Positions 1-8,255 of a stretch of 64,000 nucleotides of DNA are shown here, one piece after another; position 1 is the first letter of the stretch; every line of letters starts with the position of its first letter. The notes beneath the pieces are model-generated. The model was not told the origin of the DNA. It saw nothing but the letters and a program-made list of their open reading frames with translations, and ran no database searches. A program made the position numbers and the translations under genes. Source of the DNA: Shimia sp. (GTDB taxonomy: Bacteria > Pseudomonadota > Alphaproteobacteria > Rhodobacterales > Rhodobacteraceae); NCBI RefSeq assembly GCF_022448905.1, contig NZ_JAKVCW010000017.1:1-64000 (forward strand). The letters run 5' to 3'.

Positions 1-225
1 ACTCTCTCTTACTTTAGGCCCTCATTGGTTCCAAAAACTCTGACGACGGACAGTTAAGTCGTTGAAATAAAAATTTTGTTTCAAATTCTTGGGTTCGTTT
101 GATCAGCTCAGCGTGACGATTAAGTGGGCGCACTACGTGTCTGAATTTTGCGTTGAGACCGTCACAAAGATTGGATGCGGTTTGCTTTCCTATCGGGTGA
201 GATCGGCCATGGCTTTTGCGCGCGC
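1..225. other. Left-edge stretch with no recognised gene
   Basis: No credible coding frame, hairpin terminator or RNA gene could be recognised here. It lies downstream of the leftward LacI-type regulator gene that ends at 226, so it is that gene's 3' flank. Confidence 0.4.
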
Positions 226-1248
226 TTAATCTGGAGAAATGTTCATAGGCGTGAGGACTTGCGCTGTTGATATTGACTCTGTTGTTGATTCAGGAAGCAG
301 CCTATGGAAGGCAAGAAAGTGGTCGAACGCGGCGCGAATGTCGCGTTGCAGATCATGGTGGAGAACAAAACTGATCTTCTCCTTGGCGAGCAACTCTTTA
401 TTTTCTCGGTCCAGATCGTGGGCCACAAAAACACATGGTTTCAGTCTACAGTGCTCAAGGGTTTCCAGGATCGCCTTGTTTCCGCCTCCCATTGAGTAAA
501 CCGCCTGTAAAGCGGTCACATTCTCTACTCTTTTTGTGAGTTGGTTTGCCGTTGCTGAATGGACTCCACCACCACCTTGTAGCGAGATTATCCGCAGGTT
601 TGGACAGAGATGTAGCAATGCCTCCTTAAATGCGATTTCACGATCCTCCTCTCCCAGGAAGCGCTCGTGGCTGCGGGTTGCCAATACAGCTCCGGACCTG
701 TTCCCCAGAGTTTGGGAAATGAGATAGGCGGCTGTACGTCCGGCGCCTGCATTGTCCAAGCCCACGTAAGCCAATCTGTCGCCGCCGCCGAGATCCGTGA
801 CCAAAGTGACCACGGGAATCTTGGACGCGTGGAGTTTGCGCACCGCGGTCCGTATTGCGGGGGTGTCCTTGGCTTTCAGGCACACGCCTTGACTGCCCCG
901 TTTGTGGATACGTTCAAGCGCAGCGACAACTTCTGCCTCTTGCATGATTTCCTGCAACAAAAAGCGCGGTCGACAGACTGCCAAAGTTATATGCGGCAAT
1001 ACCGCCTCCGCCGCGGATTTGACTTCGCGGCTGAAGCGCGCCGGGGCTTCGATCACAAAGTCAAAAAACATACGCCGCCCGCGTGCGGCAAGCTGCGCTT
1101 CTTGTGCCGCCAGCTCTTCGATTGCGGCGGTGACCCGTTGTTTGGTCTGGGCACTGACATTGGCGCGATTGTTCAAAACCCTGTCAACGGTTGCTGTGCC
1201 AAGGCCGGCTTGCCGTGCAATTTCTTTGATGGGAAAGCGATGTGTCAT
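226..1248 (-). CDS. LacI-type transcriptional regulator with periplasmic-binding-protein effector domain
   Basis: About 340 residues. The first 20-25 residues form a LacI helix-turn-helix (KEIARQAGLGTATVDRVLNN), followed by a hinge and a two-lobed sugar-binding-protein-like effector domain, as in regulators that sense a sugar or polyol. It is divergent from the phytanoyl-CoA dioxygenase gene at 1328, which is its most likely target. Start chosen at the ATG at 1248 because the HTH then begins at the usual distance. An in-frame TTG at 1284, with GGGAG six bases upstream, is an alternative that adds 12 residues. No palindromic operator is obvious in the short divergent gap. Effector unknown; family assignment is secure. 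Confidence 0.88.
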   Translation of the reverse strand: MTHRFPIKEIARQAGLGTATVDRVLNNRANVSAQTKQRVTAAIEELAAQEAQLAARGRRMFFDFVIEAPARFSREVKSAAEAVLPHITLAVCRPRFLLQEIMQEAEVVAALERIHKRGSQGVCLKAKDTPAIRTAVRKLHASKIPVVTLVTDLGGGDRLAYVGLDNAGAGRTAAYLISQTLGNRSGAVLATRSHERFLGEEDREIAFKEALLHLCPNLRIISLQGGGGVHSATANQLTKRVENVTALQAVYSMGGGNKAILETLEHCRLKPCVFVAHDLDRENKELLAKEKISFVLHHDLQRDIRAAFDHFLAFHRLLPESTTESISTAQVLTPMNISPD

Positions 1249-1270
1249 TGATGTGTTTTTGATGTGTTTT
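1249..1270 (-). repeat. Two tandem 11-bp direct repeats at a regulator start
   Basis: TGATGTGTTTT occurs twice head to tail immediately upstream of the LacI-type gene's ATG. If the upstream TTG start is used the repeat is translated; if the ATG is used it lies in the leader. It could be an autoregulatory site or a slippage-prone tract; nothing decides which. Confidence 0.5.
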
Positions 1271-1327
1271 GGGCGGAAAATCAATCTTCACTCCCAGTAA
1301 GCTGAGGGCAAATAGGGAGGAAACTGC

Positions 1328-2506
1328 ATGGCGAACAGGGCTGATTTAATCGGGTACTACGATCCCCAACACTGCGACGTGAGAGACTTTGAAGCGTGTC
1401 TGGACCAGGTAACACGTCCGGAAAACGTGCCGCTGGCAATGGCAATCGAAAAGAACATTCCCGTCTATGACAGCGGTAAGCTTCTGTCCGCCTTAGAAGG
1501 CGGGGGCCGCCGAACGGTGATGACCGAATGGGCGCAGGTATTGCAAAGCGGGGCCGGCATTGTCGTGCTGAAAGGGGCGTACCGTGACACCTGCGTGTTG
1601 GATCAGGCCACTGAAATTTACGGCCGAATTATTGAGCAGGAAAAGCAAAACGCGGGCGGAGGCGCGGATCACTTTGCGGCGTCCGGCGCCAATGATCGCA
1701 TTTGGAATTCGCTTCAGAAGCTTTGCGAGGCCGCCCCTGGTGTTTTCATGCGCTACTTTGCCAATCCGGCGATTTCGGCTGTGTGTGAGGCTTGGCTGGG
1801 GCCAAATTATCAAATGACGGCCCAAGTCAATTTGGTGCATCCCGGTGGTGCGGCGCAGCAGGCGCATCGAGATTATCACCTAGGGTTTCAGACTGCGGAT
1901 GTGAGCGCAGCTTATCCAGCGCATGTGCATGAGGTGTCACCGATTTTGACCCTTCAGGGCGCGGTCGCGCATTGTGACATGCCGTTGGAAAGCGGCCCAA
2001 CCAAGCTGTTGCCGTTTTCGCAAACCTACAAGCCTGGCTATGCCGCCTGGCGGCGGGAGGATTTCCGAGCGGTGTTTGAGGCGCGTTGCGTGCAATTACC
2101 CCTCTCCAAAGGGGACGCCGTCTTTTTTAATCCGGCACTGTTTCATGCCGCTGGCGCAAACAGCAGTTCCGATATCCATCGGTTTGTGAATCTGCTGCAA
2201 GTGTCTTCTGCCTTTGGGCAGGCTATGGAGACGGTTGACCGAGAGAAGATGTGCCGTTTGGTGTTTCCCCATGCCGTGCGGGCTTCCTCTGAAGGGACTT
2301 TGACGCAGGCTGAGCTCTCAGCAGCTATTGCCGCCACCGCAGAGGGCTACTCGTTCCCGACAAATCTGGACCGCGATCCTCCGTCAAATGGGTTGGCGCC
2401 AGAAACACAGGCTGCCTACTTTACGCGTGCCATTGAGGAGGGCTTGAGTGAGGACGAGTTCGGTGCCAGACTTGCAGAAATGAAGACTGTCAAACTGGCG
2501 ACCTAA
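1328..2506 (+). CDS. Phytanoyl-CoA dioxygenase (PhyH) family Fe(II)/2-oxoglutarate oxygenase
   Basis: 392 residues, longer than many PhyH proteins. The iron-binding HxD motif is visible near residue 180 (AHRDYHLGF); a distal His is in FFNPALFHAAG around residue 270, with a downstream Arg in HRFVNLLQ as expected for 2-oxoglutarate binding. The double-stranded beta-helix core should therefore be an active non-haem iron hydroxylase acting in the cytoplasm. A strong AGGGAGG ribosome site precedes the ATG. It is monocistronic, divergent from a LacI-type regulator and followed by a terminator. Substrate is unknown; PhyH enzymes act on phytanoyl-CoA but also on many small metabolites, and the sugar-type regulator suggests a small polar substrate rather than a lipid. 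Confidence 0.85.
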   Translation: MANRADLIGYYDPQHCDVRDFEACLDQVTRPENVPLAMAIEKNIPVYDSGKLLSALEGGGRRTVMTEWAQVLQSGAGIVVLKGAYRDTCVLDQATEIYGRIIEQEKQNAGGGADHFAASGANDRIWNSLQKLCEAAPGVFMRYFANPAISAVCEAWLGPNYQMTAQVNLVHPGGAAQQAHRDYHLGFQTADVSAAYPAHVHEVSPILTLQGAVAHCDMPLESGPTKLLPFSQTYKPGYAAWRREDFRAVFEARCVQLPLSKGDAVFFNPALFHAAGANSSSDIHRFVNLLQVSSAFGQAMETVDREKMCRLVFPHAVRASSEGTLTQAELSAAIAATAEGYSFPTNLDRDPPSNGLAPETQAAYFTRAIEEGLSEDEFGARLAEMKTVKLAT

Positions 2507-2534
2507 GCAAGTTGGTGTGCCTTATTTAGGAAAG

Positions 2535-2575
2535 AACGGGGCATCGTTAGTTTCACACGATGGCCCGTTTGTTTT
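2535..2575 (+). terminator. Rho-independent terminator after the PhyH gene
   Basis: A 12-bp stem with one mismatch (ACGGGGCATCGT against ACGATGGCCCGT) is followed by TTTGTTTTT. It separates the rightward dioxygenase gene from the convergent leftward iol operon and may serve both. Confidence 0.8.
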
Positions 2576-2593
2576 TGGGGAGCCTGCTTAGAG

Positions 2594-3583
2594 TCAGGTG
2601 AGGTCGACCGGTTTGCCAGTTTTCAGGGACTGATCCGCCGCATCTGCCAGTAACTGCGCCTGCAAGCCGTCTTCAATGCTTGGCGCTGGCGGCGTGCTGT
2701 TTGCGGCGGCGTCAACAAAATGCGCCATCTCGGCACGATAGGCCGCTTCATACCGCTCCAAGAAGAAGTGTTGCACCGGCGCCCGTGCGAAGCCAGCCTC
2801 GGTCGCCATTTCGACCGTTGTTTCGTGCACGTTTTCGGCACGCAACATGCCGCGTGATCCGTGCACTTCGATCCGTTGGTCGTACCCATAGCTTGCGCGT
2901 CGCGAGTTGGTGATTTGACAGATTTTGCCGCTGGCTGTGGAGAGCGTGACTGCAGCGGTATCCACATCACCGGCTTTGCCGATTTCCGCATCCACAAGCG
3001 CAGACCCGATGGCGTAAACGCGAACGGGGTTCTCTCCCAACAGGAAACGGGCCATGTCCAAGTCGTGGATCATCATGTCGCGGAAAATGCCGCCGGAGCT
3101 TTTGATGTAGCTGACCGGGGGCGGGGAAGGGTCGCGAGATTGAATTGTGATGATCTCAGTGTCGCCAATCTGGCCTTGCTGCAGTCGCGCCTGCAAGTCA
3201 GCGAAGTTTGGGTCAAAACGCCTGTTGAAGGCCGTCAGGAACGGCACACCAGCGGTTTCAACAACAGCTTTGCAGTCGCGAATTCTGTCGGAAGACAGGT
3301 CCACAGGTTTCTCGCAAAAGATGGCTTTGCCCGCTATGGCGGCGGCGTGAATGAGGTCGTAGTGGGTGTCGGTTGGCGTACCAATGACAACTGCGTCGAC
3401 ATCCGCGCTGTTGATCAGCTCCATGGCATCCATGACCTTGGCGTTTGTCTGGTTGGCCAAGTCCCGAGCAGGCGCCGGGAAGGCGTCGGCCACCGCCGTG
3501 ACAGTAGCGCCCTCAATCTGTGATATGGATCGGGCGTGCACCTGGCCGATCCGGCCGCACCCCAATAGTCCAATACGTGTCAT
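2594..3583 (-). CDS. iolG: Inositol 2-dehydrogenase
   Basis: 329 residues, Gfo/Idh/MocA family. It oxidises myo-inositol to scyllo-inosose with NAD, the first step of inositol catabolism. An N-terminal Rossmann motif (GLLGCGRIGQVHA), the family EKP lysine at residues 91-93 and the catalytic DxxxH-type segment in GGIFRDMMIHDLDMARFL are all visible. It is the last gene of the leftward operon iolD-iolC-iolB-aldolase-iolG and abuts the aldolase gene with no gap. Position inside a complete iol set makes the substrate call stronger than family membership alone would allow; scyllo-inositol is the main alternative. Confidence 0.88.
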   Translation of the reverse strand: MTRIGLLGCGRIGQVHARSISQIEGATVTAVADAFPAPARDLANQTNAKVMDAMELINSADVDAVVIGTPTDTHYDLIHAAAIAGKAIFCEKPVDLSSDRIRDCKAVVETAGVPFLTAFNRRFDPNFADLQARLQQGQIGDTEIITIQSRDPSPPPVSYIKSSGGIFRDMMIHDLDMARFLLGENPVRVYAIGSALVDAEIGKAGDVDTAAVTLSTASGKICQITNSRRASYGYDQRIEVHGSRGMLRAENVHETTVEMATEAGFARAPVQHFFLERYEAAYRAEMAHFVDAAANSTPPAPSIEDGLQAQLLADAADQSLKTGKPVDLT

Positions 3584-4414
3584 CTATGCCCCCTTGAAGC
3601 TGCGCAAGACTTGGCGGGTTTTGGCCACCAATGGATCGTGGGTCTCTTTCAGAATCTGCACGCGATCAAAGCGCGTTGGGTCGGCGTTCACTGCCGCGCG
3701 CATCGCGTCGCCAAACGCCATGCGCAGTTCTGTTCCTATATTGAATTTGCAAATCTTGGAGTCACGCGCCAAGGCTTGCCTTTGTGCCACGGGCACACCG
3801 GAGCCGCCATGGATTACCAAGGGCACGTCGGTCAAAGCTTCAATGGCGTTGATGCGGTCAACGTCCAGCCCGCCTTCTTTGTCTTGTTGCAGATGCACAT
3901 TCCCGACGGAGATCGCCATAGCGTCAACGCCAGTGTCCCGCGCAAATTGTGCAGCTTCTTCAGGATCGGTACCGGCTGAGCCTTCGCCGCCTGAGTAGCC
4001 GACAAAGCCGATTTCCCCTTCGCACGACACGCCCGCCGCATGCGCCATTTCGGCAATCACGGCAGTGTCGTGGATGTTTTGCGTCAAAGGTGTGCGCGAG
4101 CCATCAAACATCACCGAAGTGAAGCCGCTTTCGATGGCGATGCGGCACTCGTCTGCCGTGTAGCCGTGATCGAGATGCGCGACGACGGGCACGGAGGCGT
4201 TTTCCGCGAGATGCGTGAACATTTTTCCCAGCACAGGAAGCGGTGTGTGCTCCCGACAAGAGGGACCGGCCTGCAAAATCACCGGCACGTTTTCCGCTTC
4301 TGCCGCTGCCACATAAGCGCGCATGTCTTCCCAGCCAAGCGTGACCAATCCGGCCACGGCATAACCGTCCTTCAGCGCCGGCTGAAGGACATCTTTTAAT
4401 GTCACCAGGGTCAT
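3584..4414 (-). CDS. iolJ: Class II aldolase, probable 6-phospho-5-dehydro-2-deoxy-D-gluconate aldolase
   Basis: 276 residues, class II (zinc) fructose-bisphosphate aldolase family. Zinc-ligand segments AHLDHG and HGGSGV are present, as is the NIGTELR phosphate-binding segment near the C-terminus. In inositol breakdown the aldolase splits the IolC product into dihydroxyacetone phosphate and malonate semialdehyde. Sandwiched between iolB (4-bp ATGA overlap) and iolG, it is best read as the IolJ-type enzyme; a general FBP or tagatose aldolase role cannot be excluded from sequence. Many proteobacteria instead fuse a DUF2090-type aldolase to IolC; no such fusion is present here, so this gene fills that step. 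Confidence 0.8.
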   Translation of the reverse strand: MTLVTLKDVLQPALKDGYAVAGLVTLGWEDMRAYVAAAEAENVPVILQAGPSCREHTPLPVLGKMFTHLAENASVPVVAHLDHGYTADECRIAIESGFTSVMFDGSRTPLTQNIHDTAVIAEMAHAAGVSCEGEIGFVGYSGGEGSAGTDPEEAAQFARDTGVDAMAISVGNVHLQQDKEGGLDVDRINAIEALTDVPLVIHGGSGVPVAQRQALARDSKICKFNIGTELRMAFGDAMRAAVNADPTRFDRVQILKETHDPLVAKTRQVLRSFKGA

Positions 4415-5268
4415 TTGAACTTCGCAACCATATCCATAATGCCGGGGATCGTGTGCAGCTGTTCCTCATGGGTTGGCTGGAAATACTGCTTCAGGCTGCG
4501 TTGGCTCAACCCGCCGAGGATGGTGAAGTAATACATCTGATAGCCGGGCAGCACGGCGCAGGGGTGATAGCCTTTGTCGAGCATGATCGTTGAGCCATCC
4601 ATGATGTGATACGCGTCGCCTGGCTTGTTATCTTCGCGCTGCAGCATTTGAACGCCAGAGCCGTAGTTCGGCTTGAAACGGAAGTTGTAGGTTTCGTCGT
4701 GGCGGGTTTCGATCATCTCGCCGTCTGCGCCCTTACGGTCCGTGTCATGCTTGTGAGATGGGAAACCGGACCAGCCGCCTTCGCCGACCGTGAAGAGTTC
4801 ACTGACCAGAAGACGGCCCACTTTGTCATGGTGGTTGGCGCCGAGGATGTGTTTGATCTTGCGATGGGTTTTGGTGTCGTCGGAGCCGTATTGCACCAGA
4901 TCAAGCTCCGGCACGCGCACGTCAAACGGCTCGAGAACTTTGTCGTATTTGGCACCCGCAATGAAGGTTTCGGTGGTGTCGGTTTTGCAGGTGATGCGCA
5001 CGGTCGCACCAACCGGCACATAGACCCCTTCAGGATCGCCGTCCCAGACGTCTTCTGTTCGGTTGCCCAGGTCAGGATAGACTGCGCCCTCTACATCGAC
5101 ATCCACGGTGCCGGTGGCCGGTACCACACAGGTTTCGTAGCCGGGCACAGCGTATTCAAACACTTCACCACGTTTGAGTTTCACGATGTTGAAGTAGTTC
5201 AGCGGCACCAGGTCATGGTTCGCATCAACGATGGGTTTGTTCTGGTTGTCATGGGGCGCAATGTGCAT
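4411..5268 (-). CDS. iolB: 5-deoxy-glucuronate isomerase
   Basis: 285 residues, KduI/IolB cupin family. It converts 5-deoxy-D-glucuronate, the IolD product, into 5-dehydro-2-deoxy-D-gluconate. The metal-binding cupin core is visible in the second half: HKHD, then ETRHDETYNFRF and a downstream GYHPC. Length matches the family. The ATG is preceded by AAAGGAG that overlaps the end of iolC, so translation is probably coupled. It overlaps the aldolase gene by 4 bp. Confidence 0.93.
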   Translation of the reverse strand: MHIAPHDNQNKPIVDANHDLVPLNYFNIVKLKRGEVFEYAVPGYETCVVPATGTVDVDVEGAVYPDLGNRTEDVWDGDPEGVYVPVGATVRITCKTDTTETFIAGAKYDKVLEPFDVRVPELDLVQYGSDDTKTHRKIKHILGANHHDKVGRLLVSELFTVGEGGWSGFPSHKHDTDRKGADGEMIETRHDETYNFRFKPNYGSGVQMLQREDNKPGDAYHIMDGSTIMLDKGYHPCAVLPGYQMYYFTILGGLSQRSLKQYFQPTHEEQLHTIPGIMDMVAKFK

Positions 5269-5280
5269 TGGGCTCTCCTT

Positions 5281-6255
5281 TCAAAGAGTTGGTCCGGAGT
5301 GCGAGGACAAAAAGGCCTCAAGCTCGGTGGTTGTGGGCATGGCGTTGGCGCAGCCGGGCTGGGACACCACAATGGAGGCGCAGGCGGAGCCGCGCAGGAC
5401 GGCGTCGCGGAGGCTGTGGCCTGTGGCGATTGAGGCAAGGAGGCCAGCCATAAAGCTGTCTCCGGCGCCGTTGGGCTTGACGGCGGTGACGGGGTAGATG
5501 CCGGTGCGGATTTCTTCACCAGCACTCAGCGTGATGGCGCCTTCATGGCCCATTTTGTAGATCACCAGCTTGCCGCTGGCGGCCAATTCCCGCGCCTTAT
5601 CGAGGCCTTTTCCGATGCCACCCGCCATGAAGCCGAATTCTTCATCGTTGCCAACAATCAGGTCGCTGGCGTCGCCCGCGCGCGATAGCACGTCAGCGGC
5701 CACTTCTGCAGATGGCCAGCTGTATGGGCGGTAGTCGATGTCAAATATCACCGGCAGACCGGCGGCCTTCGCATTGTCAAAAGCGCGAAAGGTTGCGGAC
5801 CGCGATGGTTCGGCGGCAAAGACCGTTCCCGCGGTTATGAGCGCGGTGAATGCGCGGTAGTCAACCGCGTCCATATCCTCGTCTGAGACTTGAAAATCCG
5901 CCGCACCGTTGCGGTAGATCACGTTCTGGAAGTCTTCGATGCAGCTTTCGTAGACCGCCAGTGACGTCCGGGCTTCTCCACCGACAGAACGGACGTAGCG
6001 CGTGCCGACGCCGTAGTCCTGTAGGCGGTTGAAGCAAAACCGGCCTACTGCGTCGTCAGACACTGAGGTGACAAGGGACGCCTCCGATCCAAGCTTCACC
6101 AGACCGGCGCAGATATTGGCGGAGGATCCGCCCAGGTCCGCGCGGAAGGTGGTGGCATCCTCGCTTTTAACTCCAATGGGGTCGGCAAACATGTCCATGC
6201 CTGCGCGCCCAAACACCGCAAAGCGATTGCCCTTGATGGCGTCAATCAAAGTCAT
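5281..6255 (-). CDS. iolC: 5-dehydro-2-deoxygluconokinase
   Basis: 324 residues, PfkB sugar kinase family. It phosphorylates 5-dehydro-2-deoxy-D-gluconate to its 6-phosphate. The PfkB signature with the catalytic aspartate (KPNGAGDSFMAGLL) is near residue 265, and the N-terminal ribokinase-type G-rich segment (GGSSANICAGLVKLG) is intact. Start placed at the ATG at 6255, which overlaps the iolD stop as ATGA; a frame extending to 6294 would lie inside iolD. The protein is a stand-alone kinase without the C-terminal aldolase-like domain found in fused IolC proteins. Confidence 0.92.
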   Translation of the reverse strand: MTLIDAIKGNRFAVFGRAGMDMFADPIGVKSEDATTFRADLGGSSANICAGLVKLGSEASLVTSVSDDAVGRFCFNRLQDYGVGTRYVRSVGGEARTSLAVYESCIEDFQNVIYRNGAADFQVSDEDMDAVDYRAFTALITAGTVFAAEPSRSATFRAFDNAKAAGLPVIFDIDYRPYSWPSAEVAADVLSRAGDASDLIVGNDEEFGFMAGGIGKGLDKARELAASGKLVIYKMGHEGAITLSAGEEIRTGIYPVTAVKPNGAGDSFMAGLLASIATGHSLRDAVLRGSACASIVVSQPGCANAMPTTTELEAFLSSHSGPTL

Positions 6256-8123
6256 CACACACCCCGACGCTGTTTGACGCGGCTGGCTTCCCACGCAATA
6301 TGCGCTTCGCGCACAGAGTCATCTTCGGTGATGTGAGGGGTGCCTACCTCCCACCAAGCATGACCTTCTGTGGTCCAGCCTTCGTAGGGGTCTACGTCCA
6401 TGACAATGACATAGGTCTTGTCGCTGGCCTTAGCCCGTTTGAAGGCTTCCGCCAACTCTGCCGGGTTCGCCACTTTCTCGGCTGTTGCCCCCATCGAGGC
6501 CGCGTGCGCGGTGAAGTCGACGCCAAAGGCCTCTGGAATTGTCGGGCAGTCCTCCAGCAGATTGTTGAAGCTTTCGTTGCCGGTGTTGTTTTGCAGCTTG
6601 TTGATCACGGCAAAACCACCGTTATCCAACACAAGCACGATCATTTTTTTCTGGCTCAGCACAGAAGAATAGATGTCTGAGTTGAGCATCATGTAGGAGC
6701 CGTCCCCACAGAAGGTGATGGTGTCTTGATCCGGTTCCCGTTCTGCCTGGGCGATCCGGGCACCCCAGGCCCCCGCGATTTCATAGCCCATGCAGGAGAA
6801 TCCAAACTCGACGTCCACCGTGCCAATATCCAGCGTGCGCCAGTTGGCGGTGACCTCAGCGGGCAAACCACCCGCGGCCGCCACAACACGATCTCGCGCA
6901 TCGCAAAGCTCATTCACAACACCAATCGCTTGTGCATAGGAATTGGGGCGGTTGCCGTAGGACACGTTGTCAGCCACGTAAGCGTCCCACTTTTTGCGCT
7001 CTTCCTGGGCGAAAGTGACCCATTGTGTGGGCGTTTTCATTTCGAGTTCGCTGTCCAGCGCTGTCAGAGCCAGTTTGGCGTCACCTACCACGGGTAGGGA
7101 CATGTGCTTGCCGGCGTCATGGCGAGCGGCGTTGATCGAAATGAACTGTGCGTCTTGATCAAAGGCAGTCCAGCTGCCGGTGGTGAAGTCTTGCAATCGG
7201 GTGCCAACCGCAAGGATCACGTCTGCTTTTTCGGCAATCGCATTTGCGCTGTCTGAACCGGTGACGCCAATCGGGCCGATGTTCAGCGGGTGGGTAGCGA
7301 GCATGTTGGCGCGACCGGCGATGGTCTCAACCACGGGAATGCTGCGTTTTTCTGCAAAGGCGGTGAGTTCAGTGGCCGCCTGTGAGTATTGAACACCGCC
7401 GCCTGCAATGATCATTGGGCGCTTTGCTGTTGCAAGCATTGCCGCTGCATCGGCAATTTCCGCCGCATCTGGAGATTGACGGCGGATGCGGTGGACCTTC
7501 TTGGCAAAGAACTTTTCGGGGTAGTCGTAAGTCCATCCTTGCACATCCTGCGGCAATCCAAGGAAGGCAGGGCCGCAATCGGCGGGGTCCAACATGGTTG
7601 CAAGGGCGTTTGGCAGGGATTGGATCACCTGAGCTGGGTGGGAAATCCGATCCCAGTAGCGCACGATGGGTTTGAAAGCATCGTTCACGCCAAAAGTTGG
7701 ATCGTTGTAGTTTTCCATCTGCTGCAGCACCGGGTCCGGTAGACGTGTGAGGAAAGTATCCCCGCAGAGCAGCAACATGGGCAGGCGGTTTGCGTGTGCC
7801 AATCCGGCGGCTGTCAGCAGGTTGGCCGTGCCAGGACCCGCCGAGGCCGTGCAGAACATGAAGCGTTGGCGCAGCCATTGCTTGGCGTATCCCGCGGCCG
7901 CGAATCCCATGCTTTGCTCGTTCTGTCCGCGGTACAGAGGCAGCTCTTCACGCACGCCGTTCAGGGCTTCGCCCAAGCAGGTCACATTGCCATGGCCAAA
8001 GATGCCGAATCCGCCGCCACAGACGCGCATTTCCTTCCCGTCGATTTCTATGAACTGATTGGAAAGCCAACGAATAATTGCCTGCGCTGTGGTGAGGCGG
8101 ATAGTGGTGTTTTCTGTCGTCAT
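6255..8123 (-). CDS. iolD: 3D-(3,5/4)-trihydroxycyclohexane-1,2-dione acylhydrolase
   Basis: 622 residues, thiamine-diphosphate-dependent ring-opening hydrolase of the inositol pathway giving 5-deoxy-glucuronate. The activating glutamate is in YRGQNEQSMGFAAAGYA; the ThDP/Mg site begins at CGDGSYMMLNSDIY and ends about 25 residues later at LDNGGFAV. Three acetolactate-synthase-like domains and a typical length are present. It is the first gene of the leftward operon. The ATG at 8123 is preceded by AGAAGGG; an in-frame ATG eight codons upstream lacks a ribosome site. Confidence 0.94.
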   Translation of the reverse strand: MTTENTTIRLTTAQAIIRWLSNQFIEIDGKEMRVCGGGFGIFGHGNVTCLGEALNGVREELPLYRGQNEQSMGFAAAGYAKQWLRQRFMFCTASAGPGTANLLTAAGLAHANRLPMLLLCGDTFLTRLPDPVLQQMENYNDPTFGVNDAFKPIVRYWDRISHPAQVIQSLPNALATMLDPADCGPAFLGLPQDVQGWTYDYPEKFFAKKVHRIRRQSPDAAEIADAAAMLATAKRPMIIAGGGVQYSQAATELTAFAEKRSIPVVETIAGRANMLATHPLNIGPIGVTGSDSANAIAEKADVILAVGTRLQDFTTGSWTAFDQDAQFISINAARHDAGKHMSLPVVGDAKLALTALDSELEMKTPTQWVTFAQEERKKWDAYVADNVSYGNRPNSYAQAIGVVNELCDARDRVVAAAGGLPAEVTANWRTLDIGTVDVEFGFSCMGYEIAGAWGARIAQAEREPDQDTITFCGDGSYMMLNSDIYSSVLSQKKMIVLVLDNGGFAVINKLQNNTGNESFNNLLEDCPTIPEAFGVDFTAHAASMGATAEKVANPAELAEAFKRAKASDKTYVIVMDVDPYEGWTTEGHAWWEVGTPHITEDDSVREAHIAWEASRVKQRRGV

Positions 8124-8211
8124 CTTTGCGCGACCCTTCTGGAGCATTTGGCGGAATCTGAGGGTTCCGAACGAATGCGGCTTGCGAGTTTTCGAATCTC
8201 AAGATACAAGT

Positions 8212-8229
8212 TTTGCAACCGGTTGCAAA
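8212..8229. promoter_or_regulatory. LacI-family operator between the two iol operons
   Basis: TTTGCAACCGGTTGCAAA is a perfect 18-bp palindrome with the central CG step typical of LacI-family sites. It lies between iolD and the divergent Gfo/Idh gene, ending 26 bp before that gene's start. The same 18 bp form the core of the palindrome at 12609-12630 beside the LacI gene at 11531, its likely binder. Confidence 0.85.
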
Positions 8230-8241
8230 TTGAATTTCAAA

Positions 8242-8248
8242 AAGGAGG
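8242..8248 (+). promoter_or_regulatory. Ribosome binding site deciding a GTG start
   Basis: AAGGAGG sits seven bases before the GTG at 8256. It fixes the start of the Gfo/Idh gene and shows that the long open frame upstream (from 7794) is only antisense to iolD. Confidence 0.85.
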
Positions 8249-8255
8249 CTGCGCG

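Noticed and set aside
7794-8255. In-frame upstream extension of the Gfo/Idh gene at 8256
   Set aside because: It is antisense to iolD and encodes no family sequence; a near-perfect ribosome site precedes the GTG at 8256.
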